NCBI GenBank assembly: GCA_025936115.1
Contig: JAICTZ010000054.1
Location: 1 to 44,896 of the forward strand
Length of the DNA stretch: 44,896 bases
Reading direction: 5' to 3'
Source: Polyangiaceae bacterium
GTDB taxonomy: Bacteria > Myxococcota_A > Polyangia > Polyangiales > Polyangiaceae
A program made the translations under genes and the position numbers. This document shows, in pieces, positions 18,218-28,200 of the stretch; the first letter of the stretch is position 1; the number at the start of each line of letters is the position of its first letter. A model generated the notes under the pieces. That model worked only from the letters and a program-made list of their open reading frames with translations. It had not been told where the DNA came from and did not search any database.

Positions 18218-20050
18218 ATGAGACAGCGTGGGGTAGCAATGGGCCTGTCGCTCATCGTCGCTGCGTGCGGGGCTGTGCCCGACGGTGAAAGCCTCGGCGA
18301 GCAGTCAGGGTCGATCGTCAACGGCACGGACGATCGGTTCAACATCTCTCAAACGTCAACCACCGTGCGCGAGCTCTCGAAAGCCGTGTTCGGCGTACTG
18401 CATCGCAGCAAGGTGGTGCAGAATGCGGACGGCACCTATCATCTCGACGACTCGCCGATCCAGTCGAACCTGTGCGCGGGGGAGCGCTTCGCAGGTGAGC
18501 GCGCCAAGGCGCAATGCACCGCCTGGCTGATCGCGCCCGATCTCGCGGCGACGGCTGCGCATTGTCTGACCGAATACACCTCGATTGACATCGTGCGTTT
18601 CGTGCTCGGCTTCGACGATTCGTCGCCGTATGCGCCGAACTACGCGAACATTCCCGCGGAAAACGTGTTCACCGCGACAGCCGAGGTCTATCGCTCGTTC
18701 GACACCATGGTCGTGCGCCTCGATCATCCAGCCCCCGCCACCGCCAAGCCGTTTCGCATCTCGAGCCTCGATCTTGCCACCGCCGGCATCCCGCAAAACC
18801 AGATTGCCGTGACTGCGATTGGCGCGCAGCTCGGCTTGCCGCTCAAATACTCGGCCGCCGGCACCATCCGCAGCGTCGACGGCACGCCTCCGTTCGTCTC
18901 GTTCGATACCTCCCTCGACATGGTCGCGGGTAACTCGGGCAGCCCCGTCCTCGACGCCACGACGAACCTCGCCTACGGAGTCTTCAACTCCGGCTCGCAA
19001 GATCTGACTTGGGACCCCGCTCAGGGCTGCAATCGCTGGGCAGTTTGCGATCCAATCTACTCGTACTGCCGTGAGATCGCGCAGCCGATGCTACCCGTCA
19101 GGCCGTTGACCCTGCCCGCGGGGGCGCCGCTCGACGAGACGTACGATCTGTTCGGACGCTTCACGACCGGCGCCCCGTCCGTGATCGGGGCGAGCGACGG
19201 CAACGAGTACATTTTCATCACCGGCGAGGATCGTCGTCTTTACTATCGCACACGGGTTTCGGGCACGCTCGGGCCGTGGCAGGAGGTGCCGGGGGGCGGG
19301 CTCAGTCCGAGCGGGCCCGGTGTCGCCGAATATCGCGGAGCGCTGTACCTCTACGTGCGCGGTACGGACAATCAGCTCTACTATACGACGCTGACGTTGA
19401 GCACGGGTGCATGGCTCGGCTACTGGGTGTGGATGCCGGCGCCGACCTACGCCTACAGCCCGCCGTATGGCGTCATCGATTCACCCGGAGTCTTGTCCAC
19501 ACGGTTCGAGGGTTATAATTACGTGGACGAGGACCTGACTGTGTTCGTGCGCGGCCCGTCGAATCGACTCTTTACCAATACCTTCAAGTACCGCACCTGG
19601 ATCGACCCCTACGCGCCATATCAGGCCTGGGCAGGTTGGACCCTGCTCACCGGGAGTTCGGCGTCGGCCCCGCGCGCGGTGGCGCGGCCCTCGGGCAACG
19701 GTTACGTCTTCACGCGGACCGCCGACGGCACGCTCGAAATGCGCCAATACATCAATTGCGGAGGCGACGTTCTCGGCGGTTGCTTTACCGCCGAGACGCC
19801 GGTTCCGAATGCGCCACTCACGAGCTCGGAGCCTGGAACGATTTCGTTCGAAAGTTCGTATTGGCTGATGGTTCGCGGCAAGGCCGACGACATCGTCTAC
19901 TACGTCAACGGCAACGATCAGGGCGGCTTCGACGGCTCCTGGTCGGCTCTGCACAGCGGTCGGAGCTTCGCCGGTCCGACCGGCAGTGTTCAGGACGGCA
20001 TCTGGTGGCTCTACACGACCGGAGCCGACGGACGCGTCAATCGTTACTGA
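18218..20050 (+). CDS. Trypsin-like serine protease lipoprotein with beta-propeller-like tail
   Basis: The 610-residue protein has a lipoprotein signal (GLSLIVAAC, C17). A chymotrypsin-fold domain follows (about 31-300) with the triad H115 (TAAHC), D162 (FDTMVVRL) and S240 (AGNSGSPV). SIVNGTDD near the mature N-terminus resembles the I-V-x-G site where trypsin-like zymogens are cut. From about 305 there are repeated 45-60 residue blocks: GNEYIFITGEDRRLYYR, LYLYVRGTDNQLYYT, LTVFVRGPSNRLFTN, GYVFTRTADGTLEMR. These resemble DUF346/PLL-like beta-propellers, several of which bind sugars. A surface protease targeted by a lectin-like propeller is a reasonable inference; sugar binding is not shown. 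Confidence 0.85.
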   Translation: MRQRGVAMGLSLIVAACGAVPDGESLGEQSGSIVNGTDDRFNISQTSTTVRELSKAVFGVLHRSKVVQNADGTYHLDDSPIQSNLCAGERFAGERAKAQCTAWLIAPDLAATAAHCLTEYTSIDIVRFVLGFDDSSPYAPNYANIPAENVFTATAEVYRSFDTMVVRLDHPAPATAKPFRISSLDLATAGIPQNQIAVTAIGAQLGLPLKYSAAGTIRSVDGTPPFVSFDTSLDMVAGNSGSPVLDATTNLAYGVFNSGSQDLTWDPAQGCNRWAVCDPIYSYCREIAQPMLPVRPLTLPAGAPLDETYDLFGRFTTGAPSVIGASDGNEYIFITGEDRRLYYRTRVSGTLGPWQEVPGGGLSPSGPGVAEYRGALYLYVRGTDNQLYYTTLTLSTGAWLGYWVWMPAPTYAYSPPYGVIDSPGVLSTRFEGYNYVDEDLTVFVRGPSNRLFTNTFKYRTWIDPYAPYQAWAGWTLLTGSSASAPRAVARPSGNGYVFTRTADGTLEMRQYINCGGDVLGGCFTAETPVPNAPLTSSEPGTISFESSYWLMVRGKADDIVYYVNGNDQGGFDGSWSALHSGRSFAGPTGSVQDGIWWLYTTGADGRVNRY

Positions 20051-20089
20051 AGCGACGAGCCCCCGAAAGGCAAGTCTAGCCCCCGTTCC

Positions 20090-20112
20090 CGGCACCGAGC
20101 TTGGTGGTGCCG
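20090..20112 (+). terminator. Weak hairpin after the protease gene
   Basis: CGGCACC (20090-20096) pairs with GGTGCCG (20106-20112). It lies about 40 bases past the stop and just before the candidate crcB promoter. There is no T-run, so terminator function is uncertain. Confidence 0.35.
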
Positions 20113-20113
20113 C

Positions 20114-20143
20114 TTGACAGCTCGAACCTCCGAGGACCAGACT
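20114..20143 (+). promoter_or_regulatory. Candidate sigma-70 promoter for the fluoride-response genes
   Basis: TTGACA (20114-20119) is a perfect -35 box. Eighteen bases later CAGACT (20138-20143) is a weak -10 that keeps A2, A4 and T6. The start point would fall near 20150, just upstream of the riboswitch fold, which supports the assignment. Confidence 0.45.
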
Positions 20144-20157
20144 CGTCGGAAATTCGA

Positions 20158-20217
20158 GCGTGATGGCGGTGGAGTCCGCCGACAACCGTCGCCTTCGGGC
20201 GGCCAATGACTCCTACG
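20158..20217 (+). promoter_or_regulatory. Fluoride riboswitch (crcB motif)
   Basis: All hallmarks of the crcB RNA are present. GATGGCGG at the 5' side leads into stem GGCGG/CCGCC (20165-20169 with 20176-20180) around loop TGGAGT. ACAACC follows. A second stem is GTCGCC/GGCGGC (20188-20193 with 20198-20203) with a TTCG loop. The 3' element AATGACTCCTAC then lets ACTCC (20209-20213) form the conserved pseudoknot with GGAGT (20171-20175). Fluoride binding in this class raises expression of the downstream exporter, here crcB, which begins 64 bases later. Confidence 0.93.
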
Positions 20218-20230
20218 GGCTAGCCGTAGG
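20212..20230 (+). promoter_or_regulatory. Hairpin competing with the riboswitch pseudoknot
   Basis: CCTACGG (20212-20218) and CCGTAGG (20224-20230) form a perfect 7-bp stem with loop GCTAG. Its first two bases are also the last two of the pseudoknot strand, so the two structures compete. No T-run follows. A second possible pairing, GTGTC (20230-20234) with GACAC (20273-20277), would reach the end of the crcB ribosome binding site AGGTGA (20269-20274). Together these suggest control of translation rather than of termination; this is inference from base pairing. Confidence 0.5.
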
Positions 20231-20280
20231 TGTCTCGAAAGACCGACCGCGGCACCCGGCTAGAGACCAGGTGACACAAC

Positions 20281-20664
20281 ATGGAACGGTTTTTCTGGAT
20301 TTGTCTCGCTGGCGCTGCTGGCACCGGCACACGGTATCTCGTCGGGCTTTGGGCCGCCGAGCGCCTCGGCACGTCGTTCCCCTATGGGACGCTGATCGTC
20401 AATGCGATGGGGTGCTTCCTCATCGCGCTCGTGATGCACCTCGCGTTGAATATGGTGGCGTTCCCGCCCAACCTCCGCTTTGCGCTCACGACGGGGTTCA
20501 TGGGTGGGCTCACCACGTATTCGAGCTTCAACTACGAAACGATGCAGCTCGCCCGAAACGGGGCCCTCGGAGCCTCCGCCCTGAACTTCGGCGTGACCAC
20601 ACTTAGCTGCTTCTTGGCGGGATTTCTTGGCTTCGTGTTGGCAGAGCGCCTGCTCGGCGTATGA
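20281..20664 (+). CDS. crcB: Fluoride ion channel CrcB/Fluc
   Basis: The 127-residue, four-helix membrane protein carries fluoride out of the cell; Fluc channels work as dual-topology dimers. Visible signatures are AGAAGTGTRYLVGLW, GTLIVNAMGCFLI with the conserved Asn, and GFMGGLTTYSSFNYET, the TM3 segment bearing the pore Phe/Ser/Thr residues. Length is normal. The start is ATG with AGGTGA six bases upstream. It is controlled by the fluoride riboswitch just upstream and followed 9 bp later by a DUF190 gene. Confidence 0.96.
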   Translation: MERFFWICLAGAAGTGTRYLVGLWAAERLGTSFPYGTLIVNAMGCFLIALVMHLALNMVAFPPNLRFALTTGFMGGLTTYSSFNYETMQLARNGALGASALNFGVTTLSCFLAGFLGFVLAERLLGV

Positions 20665-20673
20665 GGAGAAGCC

Positions 20674-21036
20674 ATGCGAGTGCTCGACGGTGAACAGACT
20701 CTGGTCCGGATTTTCTTCGGCGAAAGCGAGAAGTGGCACCATCAACCGCTAGCGCGAGCGCTGCTCGAGCGACTCCACAAAGAGGGGTTCGCCGGAGCGA
20801 CCGTCATGCGCGGAGTCGCGGGCTTCGGGGCGAACAGCGTGATCCACACCGCCAGCATCATCGACCTGTCAGGCGACCTGCCGGTGCTGATCGAGGTGGT
20901 GGACGATGACGAGCACGTGCAAAAGCTTACGGCGATCCTCGACGAGATGCTGACGGGCGGCGCGCTCGTCACCTTGGAAAAGGTCCGAGTGCTTCGTTAC
21001 GCAGGTACCGCCGACAACCGCCCGGGCCGACCATGA
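20674..21036 (+). CDS. DUF190 family protein
   Basis: The 120-residue protein matches the DUF190 pattern: LVRIFFGESEKWHHQPLARA, LHKEGFAGATVMRGVAGFG, LPVLIEVVDDDEHVQKLTAIL. DUF190 proteins are PII-like small proteins very often encoded beside crcB; a role in fluoride tolerance is suspected but their biochemistry is unsettled. The ATG is preceded by GAGGAGAAG and lies 9 bp after the crcB stop, so the two genes form one riboswitch-controlled operon. Confidence 0.92.
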   Translation: MRVLDGEQTLVRIFFGESEKWHHQPLARALLERLHKEGFAGATVMRGVAGFGANSVIHTASIIDLSGDLPVLIEVVDDDEHVQKLTAILDEMLTGGALVTLEKVRVLRYAGTADNRPGRP

Positions 21037-21090
21037 ACCTCGTTCGGGGCGAGGTCGTGGGCCTCAAGACCCGAGAGAAGCGAGAAAGTC

Positions 21091-22056
21091 TCAGCTAGCG
21101 TCGGACGCGTAGAACTGAAGCACGGCCATGCGCACGGCGACGCCCGCCTCGACCTGGTCGAGGATGGCGCTCGTCGCGCCGTCGGCCACGTCGTCGGAGA
21201 CCTCGACGCCGCGGTTCAAAGGGCCAGGGTGCATGACGATCGCTCCGGGCTTCGCGAGATCGAGGCGCGCGCGACTCAAGCCGAACTCCCGGGAGTACTC
21301 GCGCAGCGACGGCAAGAGGGCCGCGCCGAGCCGCTCCCGCTGGATGCGGAGCATCATGACGGCGTCGGCGCCTTCGAGCGCCGGTTCGATGCGATCGAAA
21401 GAGCGAGCTCCAAGGGCCAATTCCGAGTGGGGCAAGAGCGTGCGAGGGCCCGCGAGCCGCACTTCCGCGCCGAGCAGCTGCAGCAGGATCACGTTGGAGC
21501 GCGCGACGCGGCTGTGCAGGATATCGCCGCAGATCGCGACGACGACGCCGTCGAGGTCGCGCGCGAGGCGGCGCCGGATCGTGAAGGCGTCGAGCAGCGC
21601 TTGCGTCGGGTGCTCGTGCATGCCGTCACCCGCGTTGACGACGGGCGCGCGGATGCGGCTCGCGACGTAGTGCGGCGCGCCGGAAGCGGGGTGACGGATG
21701 ACGATCGCGTCGGCGTGCATGGCGTCGCCGGTCGCCACGGTGTCGAGCAGCGATTCGCCTTTGCTCATGCTCGAGCTCGAGCCGCCGACGTTCACGACGT
21801 CGGCGCCGAGCCGCTTGCCGGCAAGCTCGAAGCTCGTGCGCGTGCGCGTCGAGGCCTCGAAGAACAGGTTGATGATCGTCTTGCCGCTCAGCACCGGCAC
21901 CTTGCGCACGGCGCGGCGCCCGACCTCGTAGTACTCCGCCGCCTTCGCGAGCAGTGCGAGTGCCGTGTCACGCTCGAGCCCTTCGATGCCGAGCAGGTGG
22001 CGCTGTCGCGTCGCCAAAGCGGGTGCGGTCCTACCAAAGGAACGCGGCACGGCCAA
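21091..22056 (-). CDS. pyrB: Aspartate carbamoyltransferase catalytic chain
   Basis: It joins carbamoyl phosphate and aspartate in pyrimidine synthesis. The carbamoyl-phosphate motif STRTRTSFE, the loop SSSSMSKGESLLDT, HPTQALLDAFTI and the C-terminal HPGPLNRGVE are all present. Length (up to 321 residues) is normal. The start is uncertain: the open frame begins at a TTG (22056), with a GTG six bases inside, while family similarity starts only at HLLGIEGL (about residue 20). Neither pyrC nor carA is beside it. I see no PyrR-type leader; two overlapping palindromes lie upstream. Confidence 0.95.
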   Translation of the reverse strand: MAVPRSFGRTAPALATRQRHLLGIEGLERDTALALLAKAAEYYEVGRRAVRKVPVLSGKTIINLFFEASTRTRTSFELAGKRLGADVVNVGGSSSSMSKGESLLDTVATGDAMHADAIVIRHPASGAPHYVASRIRAPVVNAGDGMHEHPTQALLDAFTIRRRLARDLDGVVVAICGDILHSRVARSNVILLQLLGAEVRLAGPRTLLPHSELALGARSFDRIEPALEGADAVMMLRIQRERLGAALLPSLREYSREFGLSRARLDLAKPGAIVMHPGPLNRGVEVSDDVADGATSAILDQVEAGVAVRMAVLQFYASDAS

Positions 22057-22072
22057 CCGTCTCTGCGACGAA

Positions 22073-22096
22073 CCCGCAGATCTGCGGGGAATTCCC
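22073..22096. promoter_or_regulatory. Two overlapping palindromes upstream of pyrB
   Basis: CCCGCAGATCTGCGGG (22073-22088, perfect 16 bp) overlaps GGGAATTCCC (22087-22096, perfect 10 bp). They lie in the 184-bp gap between divergent pyrB and the giant lipoprotein gene, 17 bases from the pyrB start. This suits an operator for one or both genes. The regulator is unknown. Confidence 0.45.
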
Positions 22097-22240
22097 TACA
22101 TCGCAAGCCACTGCGGACTCTGCATTCTTTGCGCCGAACGAGACCGAAAGTGGGCCGAGATGCATGCATAAGCTCGCGAAACCAAAGAGCGTTCCGGCTG
22201 GAGCTCCGGGCACGCTACTTGCTAACCTGGCTCGGGTTTG

Positions 22241-25200
22241 ATGTTCCGCGCGCCGCCTCGTGTTCGATGGCCGAAAGCCTACATCGCCGTCGTCCTACTC
22301 ACGTTGCTCGGCGTGCTCGGTTGCGGCAAGCGCGAGCGCTCGCTGAGCGGCATCGGTGCCGGCGGCTTGCCGACGGGCAACAAGCCCGACGCTTGCGCCT
22401 CGCACCAGACCGGTTGCGCTTGCACGACCGAGGGTGAGACGACGGCGTGCGGCTCCGTGAAGCAGAAGGTCGGCAACTCCGTCATCTGCTCGGAGGGCTT
22501 CCGCACGTGTTCGGGCGGGCAATGGGGCGACTGCGTCGGCACGCACGAAGTGCAAAGGCCGATGTCGTTCCGCGCGCCGATGCAGGGCGGCTACACGGCG
22601 CAAGCGCTCGGTGCCGGCACGGGCTGTGACGACCTCTGCGATCCCGGGTGTCAAACGTTCGACGACGACGCCGATGGTTTGGGCGTTGACGTCGATCTCA
22701 CGGCGACTCCTGACGGTATCTCGCTGCCTGCCGGCTCCGGCGGCGGCACCTGCAGCGACGTTACCGTCACGCCGGCGACTTCGACCGTCACCGTCACGGC
22801 CATTGCGTCCGGCGGAACGATCACGGCGACGCCGAACGGCGGCAAAGTCGATTTCGACGCGACGTGCCAGGGCGGAGCTCCGGTCGAGCCGAGCTGGACC
22901 ATCGACTCGTACGACCGGGCGGTCGTCAGCGCGCACGGCGTCGTCACGGTGTACTCGGGCCGTGGCGGCCCCATCCAGGTCACGGGCACGGCGTCGGGCG
23001 ACAGCGACGTGGCCACGCTCAACGTGATCGTTCAAGTCGGTGATGCGCTCATCGCGGCAGGCACGACCACCGAACCCGGAAAGACGCTCTACCCGTACAA
23101 CAACACCGTTTTCCCGCTCGGTCTCAAGGCGCCGCTCGTGCAGTGGACCGAAGGCGGCATCACGCCGACGCAGACCGAGGTCATCCTCTGCTACCCCCAG
23201 ACCACGTGCGCGACGTTCCAATACGCGAAGAAATACCCGACGAGCACGGCGCCGGCAGTGACGGAGCCGCGGGACGGCCCGCTCGATAACACCGTCCCGG
23301 CGTGGCAAATCCCGCAAGAGATCTGGAGCGCGTTCGATCAAACGGCTGCAGGCGGTGTCGGGCAAATCATCATTCGCCGGCAAGCGGGCTCGACCAAATA
23401 CAAGCAGCTCACGATCAACGTGAACTTCGCGACCGACGCTCTGCGCGGAACGGTTTACTACACCCAGTACCTCCGCACGCTGCACACGACGGCGTCGGGG
23501 CAGACGTTCACGTACAGCGGCTCGACGTACACGCCGGGACAGACGTGCGAGGTCGGCAACTCGACGCACCCGAGCAGCACGGCCGGCTCGCAGACGCGCG
23601 CCATCGATCTCGCTACGTCCGCGGCGACGAACATCGATCCGTTTGCCAAGGGCGGCTACATCGCCGGCTGCCCCGTGTGCCACTCCATTTCGGCCGACGG
23701 CAGCACGGCGGTTTCCGGCGGGCAAAACTGGCAGACCTCGGGTGTGTCGTCCGGCACGGCGGGCCTCGGCATCGACAAGATCGGGCTCGACTCGGCTGGT
23801 GCGCCGAAATTCACGGGGCTCTTCTCCATCCCCAACTACAGCAATACGACGAACAGCGAGTCCTCGGGTGAGGACAGCCGCGGCTTCTCGTACGCGGCCA
23901 TCACGCCCGACGGCGGGCTCGTGCTGCAAGCGCCGAACTTCTGGGGCAGCACGCAGAGCACGCCGAGCGCGAACAACACGCAGAACGCGAACCTCACCGG
24001 CGTCACGGGCGGCCGAAAGCTCTACTTCTTCGCGGACACCAAATCACCGAACCCCGGTTTCGGTGTGCAGTTCGCGACCACGGGCGCGCTCCCGGCGTAC
24101 ACCGCCGCTGGCACTGGCACCAGCCACACCCTGACGGGCACCGGCTCGCTCACCATCGACGGCCAGAGCATGAGCTCGACGTCGTACTCGGTGCTCGTCA
24201 AAGACGAGACCGGCGGGAACGCGGTGAATAACGGCGTGTACACCGTGAGCGGCACCAGTCCCTGGAAGCTCAAGCTCCGCAGCGACGCGGCCGCCACGAC
24301 GTCGTTCGTCGGCGAGACCGAGGTACGCGTCACCGACGGCGATACCAACCGCGGTAACGTCTATTACGTCTCGTCGCCGACCTCCGGTACGATCACCCCC
24401 GGCAGCACAGCGCTGACTTTCAGCCAACGTATCTACCCGCCCATGACGCTCGGCGGCACGACGCACACCGCCGACTACGCGACCACCGGTCCGCTCGGGC
24501 CGGCAACCGTCACCCAGAGCGGCAACGTGCTCACGGCGGGCGCTCCCGGATACCTCATCCAGGACGGGCACACGCTGCAACTCGGCGAGACTCTGCTCGT
24601 CCAGGATCAGGCAAACGCGGCCCAGAACGGCATTTACAAGATGACGACCGCAGGCGGCGCCGGCTCCGGCACGCCGACGACGGCGTCTTACGCGACGACC
24701 ACGGGACTGCCCGCGAACACGAACAACGCGGGCGACCTCACGGCGAACGTCAACGGTCCGCTCCCGAGCATCGACGGGATCGCCCCGGTCGTCGGCGACA
24801 CCGTGCTCGTCAAAAACGAGGGCAACCAGGCGAACAACGGCATCTACACGGTCACGACCCAAGGCGTGACGGGCTCGGGCACGCCGCTCACGACGACGCT
24901 CTGCGCGACGACGACGGCGTTGGCGGCGAACACGAACACCGGCGGCGTGCTCACGGAGAGCGGCTTTGGCGCGCTCGGGAGCATCGACGGCTGCACGCTC
25001 GCCGTCGGTAACCGCCTGCTGGTCAAGAACGAGACGACCCAGGCGAACAACGGCGTCTACACGGTGACTGCCGTCGGTGCTGGAGGCACGGTGTCGCACA
25101 CGGCGGCCAAACTCGGGACGACGGCCGCGTTGCCGGCGAACACGAACACGGCCGGCGTGCTCATGGGTACGAGCTGGGGGCCACTCGGTAACATCGACGG

Positions 25201-28200
25201 CACCGCGCTCGCGGTCGGCGACCGCGTGCTCGTGATGAACGAGACGGCCCAGGCGAACAACGGGATTTACACGGTGACCACCACGGGCACGGGCACGAAC
25301 GTCGTGCGCACGGCGGTGCTCGTCGGTACCACGACGGCGCTGCCCGCCAACACCAACGCGGCCGGCGTGCTCACCGCCACGAACTACGGCGCGCTCGGCA
25401 CCCTCGACGGCGTGAACATGAACGCGGGCGACCGCGTGCTGGTGATGAACGAGGCGACGCAGGCGAACAACGGCATCTACAGCGTCACCGCTGTCGGCAC
25501 GGGGACGAGCAATGCACACGCCGCCGCGCGCGTCGGGACGACGGGCGCGTTGCCGGCCAATTCGGCGAGCGCAGGCGTACTCACGGCGACCAATTGGGGC
25601 GCGCTGCCGCAGGTCGATGGCGTGACGCTCGCCGCCGGCGATCGCGTGCTCGTGATGAACGAGACCGCCCAAGCGAACAACGGCATCTACACGGTCACGA
25701 ACCCCGGGACGGGCAACGGCACCCTGCACACGGCGGTGCGGGCGGGGACGACGGCCGCCTTGCCAGCGAATACCTCCGCGGCAGGCGTGCTCACGGCGAC
25801 CGGTTACGGCGGGTTACTCGTGGACGGTGTCGCCGTCGCGGCGGGGGAGCGCGTGCTCGTCAAGAACGAGGTCACGCAGACGAACAACGGCATTTACGTC
25901 GTGACGAGCGTGGGCGGCGGAACCGGCACGCCCCACCTGGCTATGCGCGCTGCCACCACGGGCGCGCTGCCCGCGAACGCGAATGCGGGCGGCGTGCTCA
26001 CGGCGACGAACTTCGGCGCGCTGCCGAGCATCGACGGCGTGGCGCTCGCGGCGGGCGACCGTCTGCTCGTGAAGGACGAGGCGGCGCAAGCGAACAATGG
26101 CCTCTACGCGGTGACGAACACGGGCACGGGCACGGGCACGCTGCACGCGACAGTGCGCGCGAGCACCACAGCGGCGCTACCGGCCAATACGACCAATGGC
26201 GCCGGTGTGCTGACGGAGAGCGGCTGGGGCTCGCTCGGCAGCATCGACGGCGTAGCAGTCGTGGCCGGCGACCGCGTGCTCGTCAAGAACGAGATCACGC
26301 AAGCCAACAACGGGATTTACGTCGTCACGACGACGGGCACGGGGACCACCGTCACGCACGCGGCCGTCGACGCGGCGACGACAGGGACGCTGCCCGCGCA
26401 CTCGACCAGCGGCGGCGTGCTCACCGCGAGCGCTTTCGGTCCGCTGCCCGCAATCGACGGCGTGACGCTCGCCTCGGGCGATCGCGTGCTCGTGAAGAAC
26501 GAGGCGACGCAATCGGCCAACGGCATTTACACGGTGACGACTGCGGGCACGCCCGTCGGCGCGTCCCACGCGGCCGCGAAGCTCGCGACGGCGGGGGCAT
26601 TGCCCGCGAACACCTCGAGTGGCGGCGTGCTCAGCGCGTACGGTACTTTGCCGCAAATCGACGGCCAGACGGCAGTAGTCGGCGACCGCGTGCTCGTGCA
26701 GGACGAGGCGAGTCAGGCGAGCAACGGCATCTACACCGTGACGGCGCTCGGGCTAGGCTCTGCGGCGACGCCCGCGAGCGGCAACGTGCGCGTCGCGACG
26801 ACGGCTAGCCTCGCCGGCGGGCGTTCCGGCAGCATCATCACCGAAACCGCGTCGTCGGGCGCGCTCGGCGCCATCGACGGCGTGACGCTGGCCGTAGGTG
26901 ACCGCATCCTGTTGAAGAACCAGGGCGGAGGCGCGAGCAGCCGGGACAACGGCATTTACACCGTGACCAGTCTCGGTTCGGGGGGGTCGAAGTGGTCTCT
27001 CACGCGTGCAAGCGACGCCAACACCAGCGCGGAGATCGTGCTCGGTATGCAAATCGGCGTGACGAGCGGCGCGACGAACGGCGGCAAAACGTTTTACCTG
27101 TCGGTGCCGGCGACGGGGGCAATCACGCTCAACACGACGGCGCTCGGGTTCGCCCTGAGCGAGCCATGGTCGCTCACGCGCGCAAGCGACGCGAACACGA
27201 CCGGTTCGCTCAAGCCCGGCGACCAAATTGCGATCACCGCCGGTTCGACGAACAGCGGCGCCACGTTTTACGTCTCCTCGCCGGCGACGGGCACGATCAC
27301 GCTCGACGTGACGCCCATCGCGTTCAGCCAAAGCGCCAAGTGGGTGCTCACGCGCGCCGCGGACGCAGACGTGACGGGCGAGGTGTTGCCCGGTGACCAG
27401 GTCCCGGTGACGGGCGGCAGCGTCAACGGCGGCCTGACGTACTACGTCTCGTCGCCCGCTTCGGGCACCATCAACATCGACAGCACGGCCATCGCCTTCT
27501 CGCAGAGCGTCAAATGGGCGCTCACGCGGGCAACGGACGCCGACCTGACGGGCGAGCTCGCACCGGGTGATCAGGTGCCGGTCACGAGCGGCACGGTGAA
27601 CGTGGGCACGACCTACTACCTGTCCACCCCCGCGACGGGCATCGTCACGATCAACGTGACGGCCATCGGCTTCTCGCAGAGCTCGAAGTGGGTGCTCACG
27701 CGCGTCGCCGACGCCGACACGACCGGCGAGCTCAATCCGGGCGATCTCGCGCCGGTGACGAGCGGCGTCGTGAACGGCGGCGTGACTTACTACGTGGCGG
27801 TTCCGGCGTCCGGCGCGATCACGCTCAATTCGACGGCGATCGGCTTCGCAGCGAGCTCGAAGTGGGTGCTGACGCGGGCGAGCGACGCGGCAGCCGCCGG
27901 CCAGCTGAGTCCCGGCGATCAGGTGCCGGTCACGAACGGCACGGTGAACACGGGGGCGACCTATTACGTCTCGTCGCCCGCCACGGGCGTGATCACGCCG
28001 AACGTGACGGCAATTGGCTTCTCGCAGAGCTCGAAGTGGGTGCTCACGCGCGCGACCGACGCCGACACGACCGGCGAGCTTCTGAGCGGCGATCAAGTGC
28101 CCCTGACGAGCGGCACCACCAACGGCGGTAAGACGTTCTACGTCTCGACGCCAGCTTCGGGCACGCCGACCATCAACACGAGCTCGATCGGCTTCTCGGT

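Noticed and set aside
22295..23929. Long minus-strand frames across the giant lipoprotein gene (also 24044-25729 and 26753-28096)
   Set aside because: They mirror the repeat-coding strand and have Arg/Ala/Val-rich products without domains.
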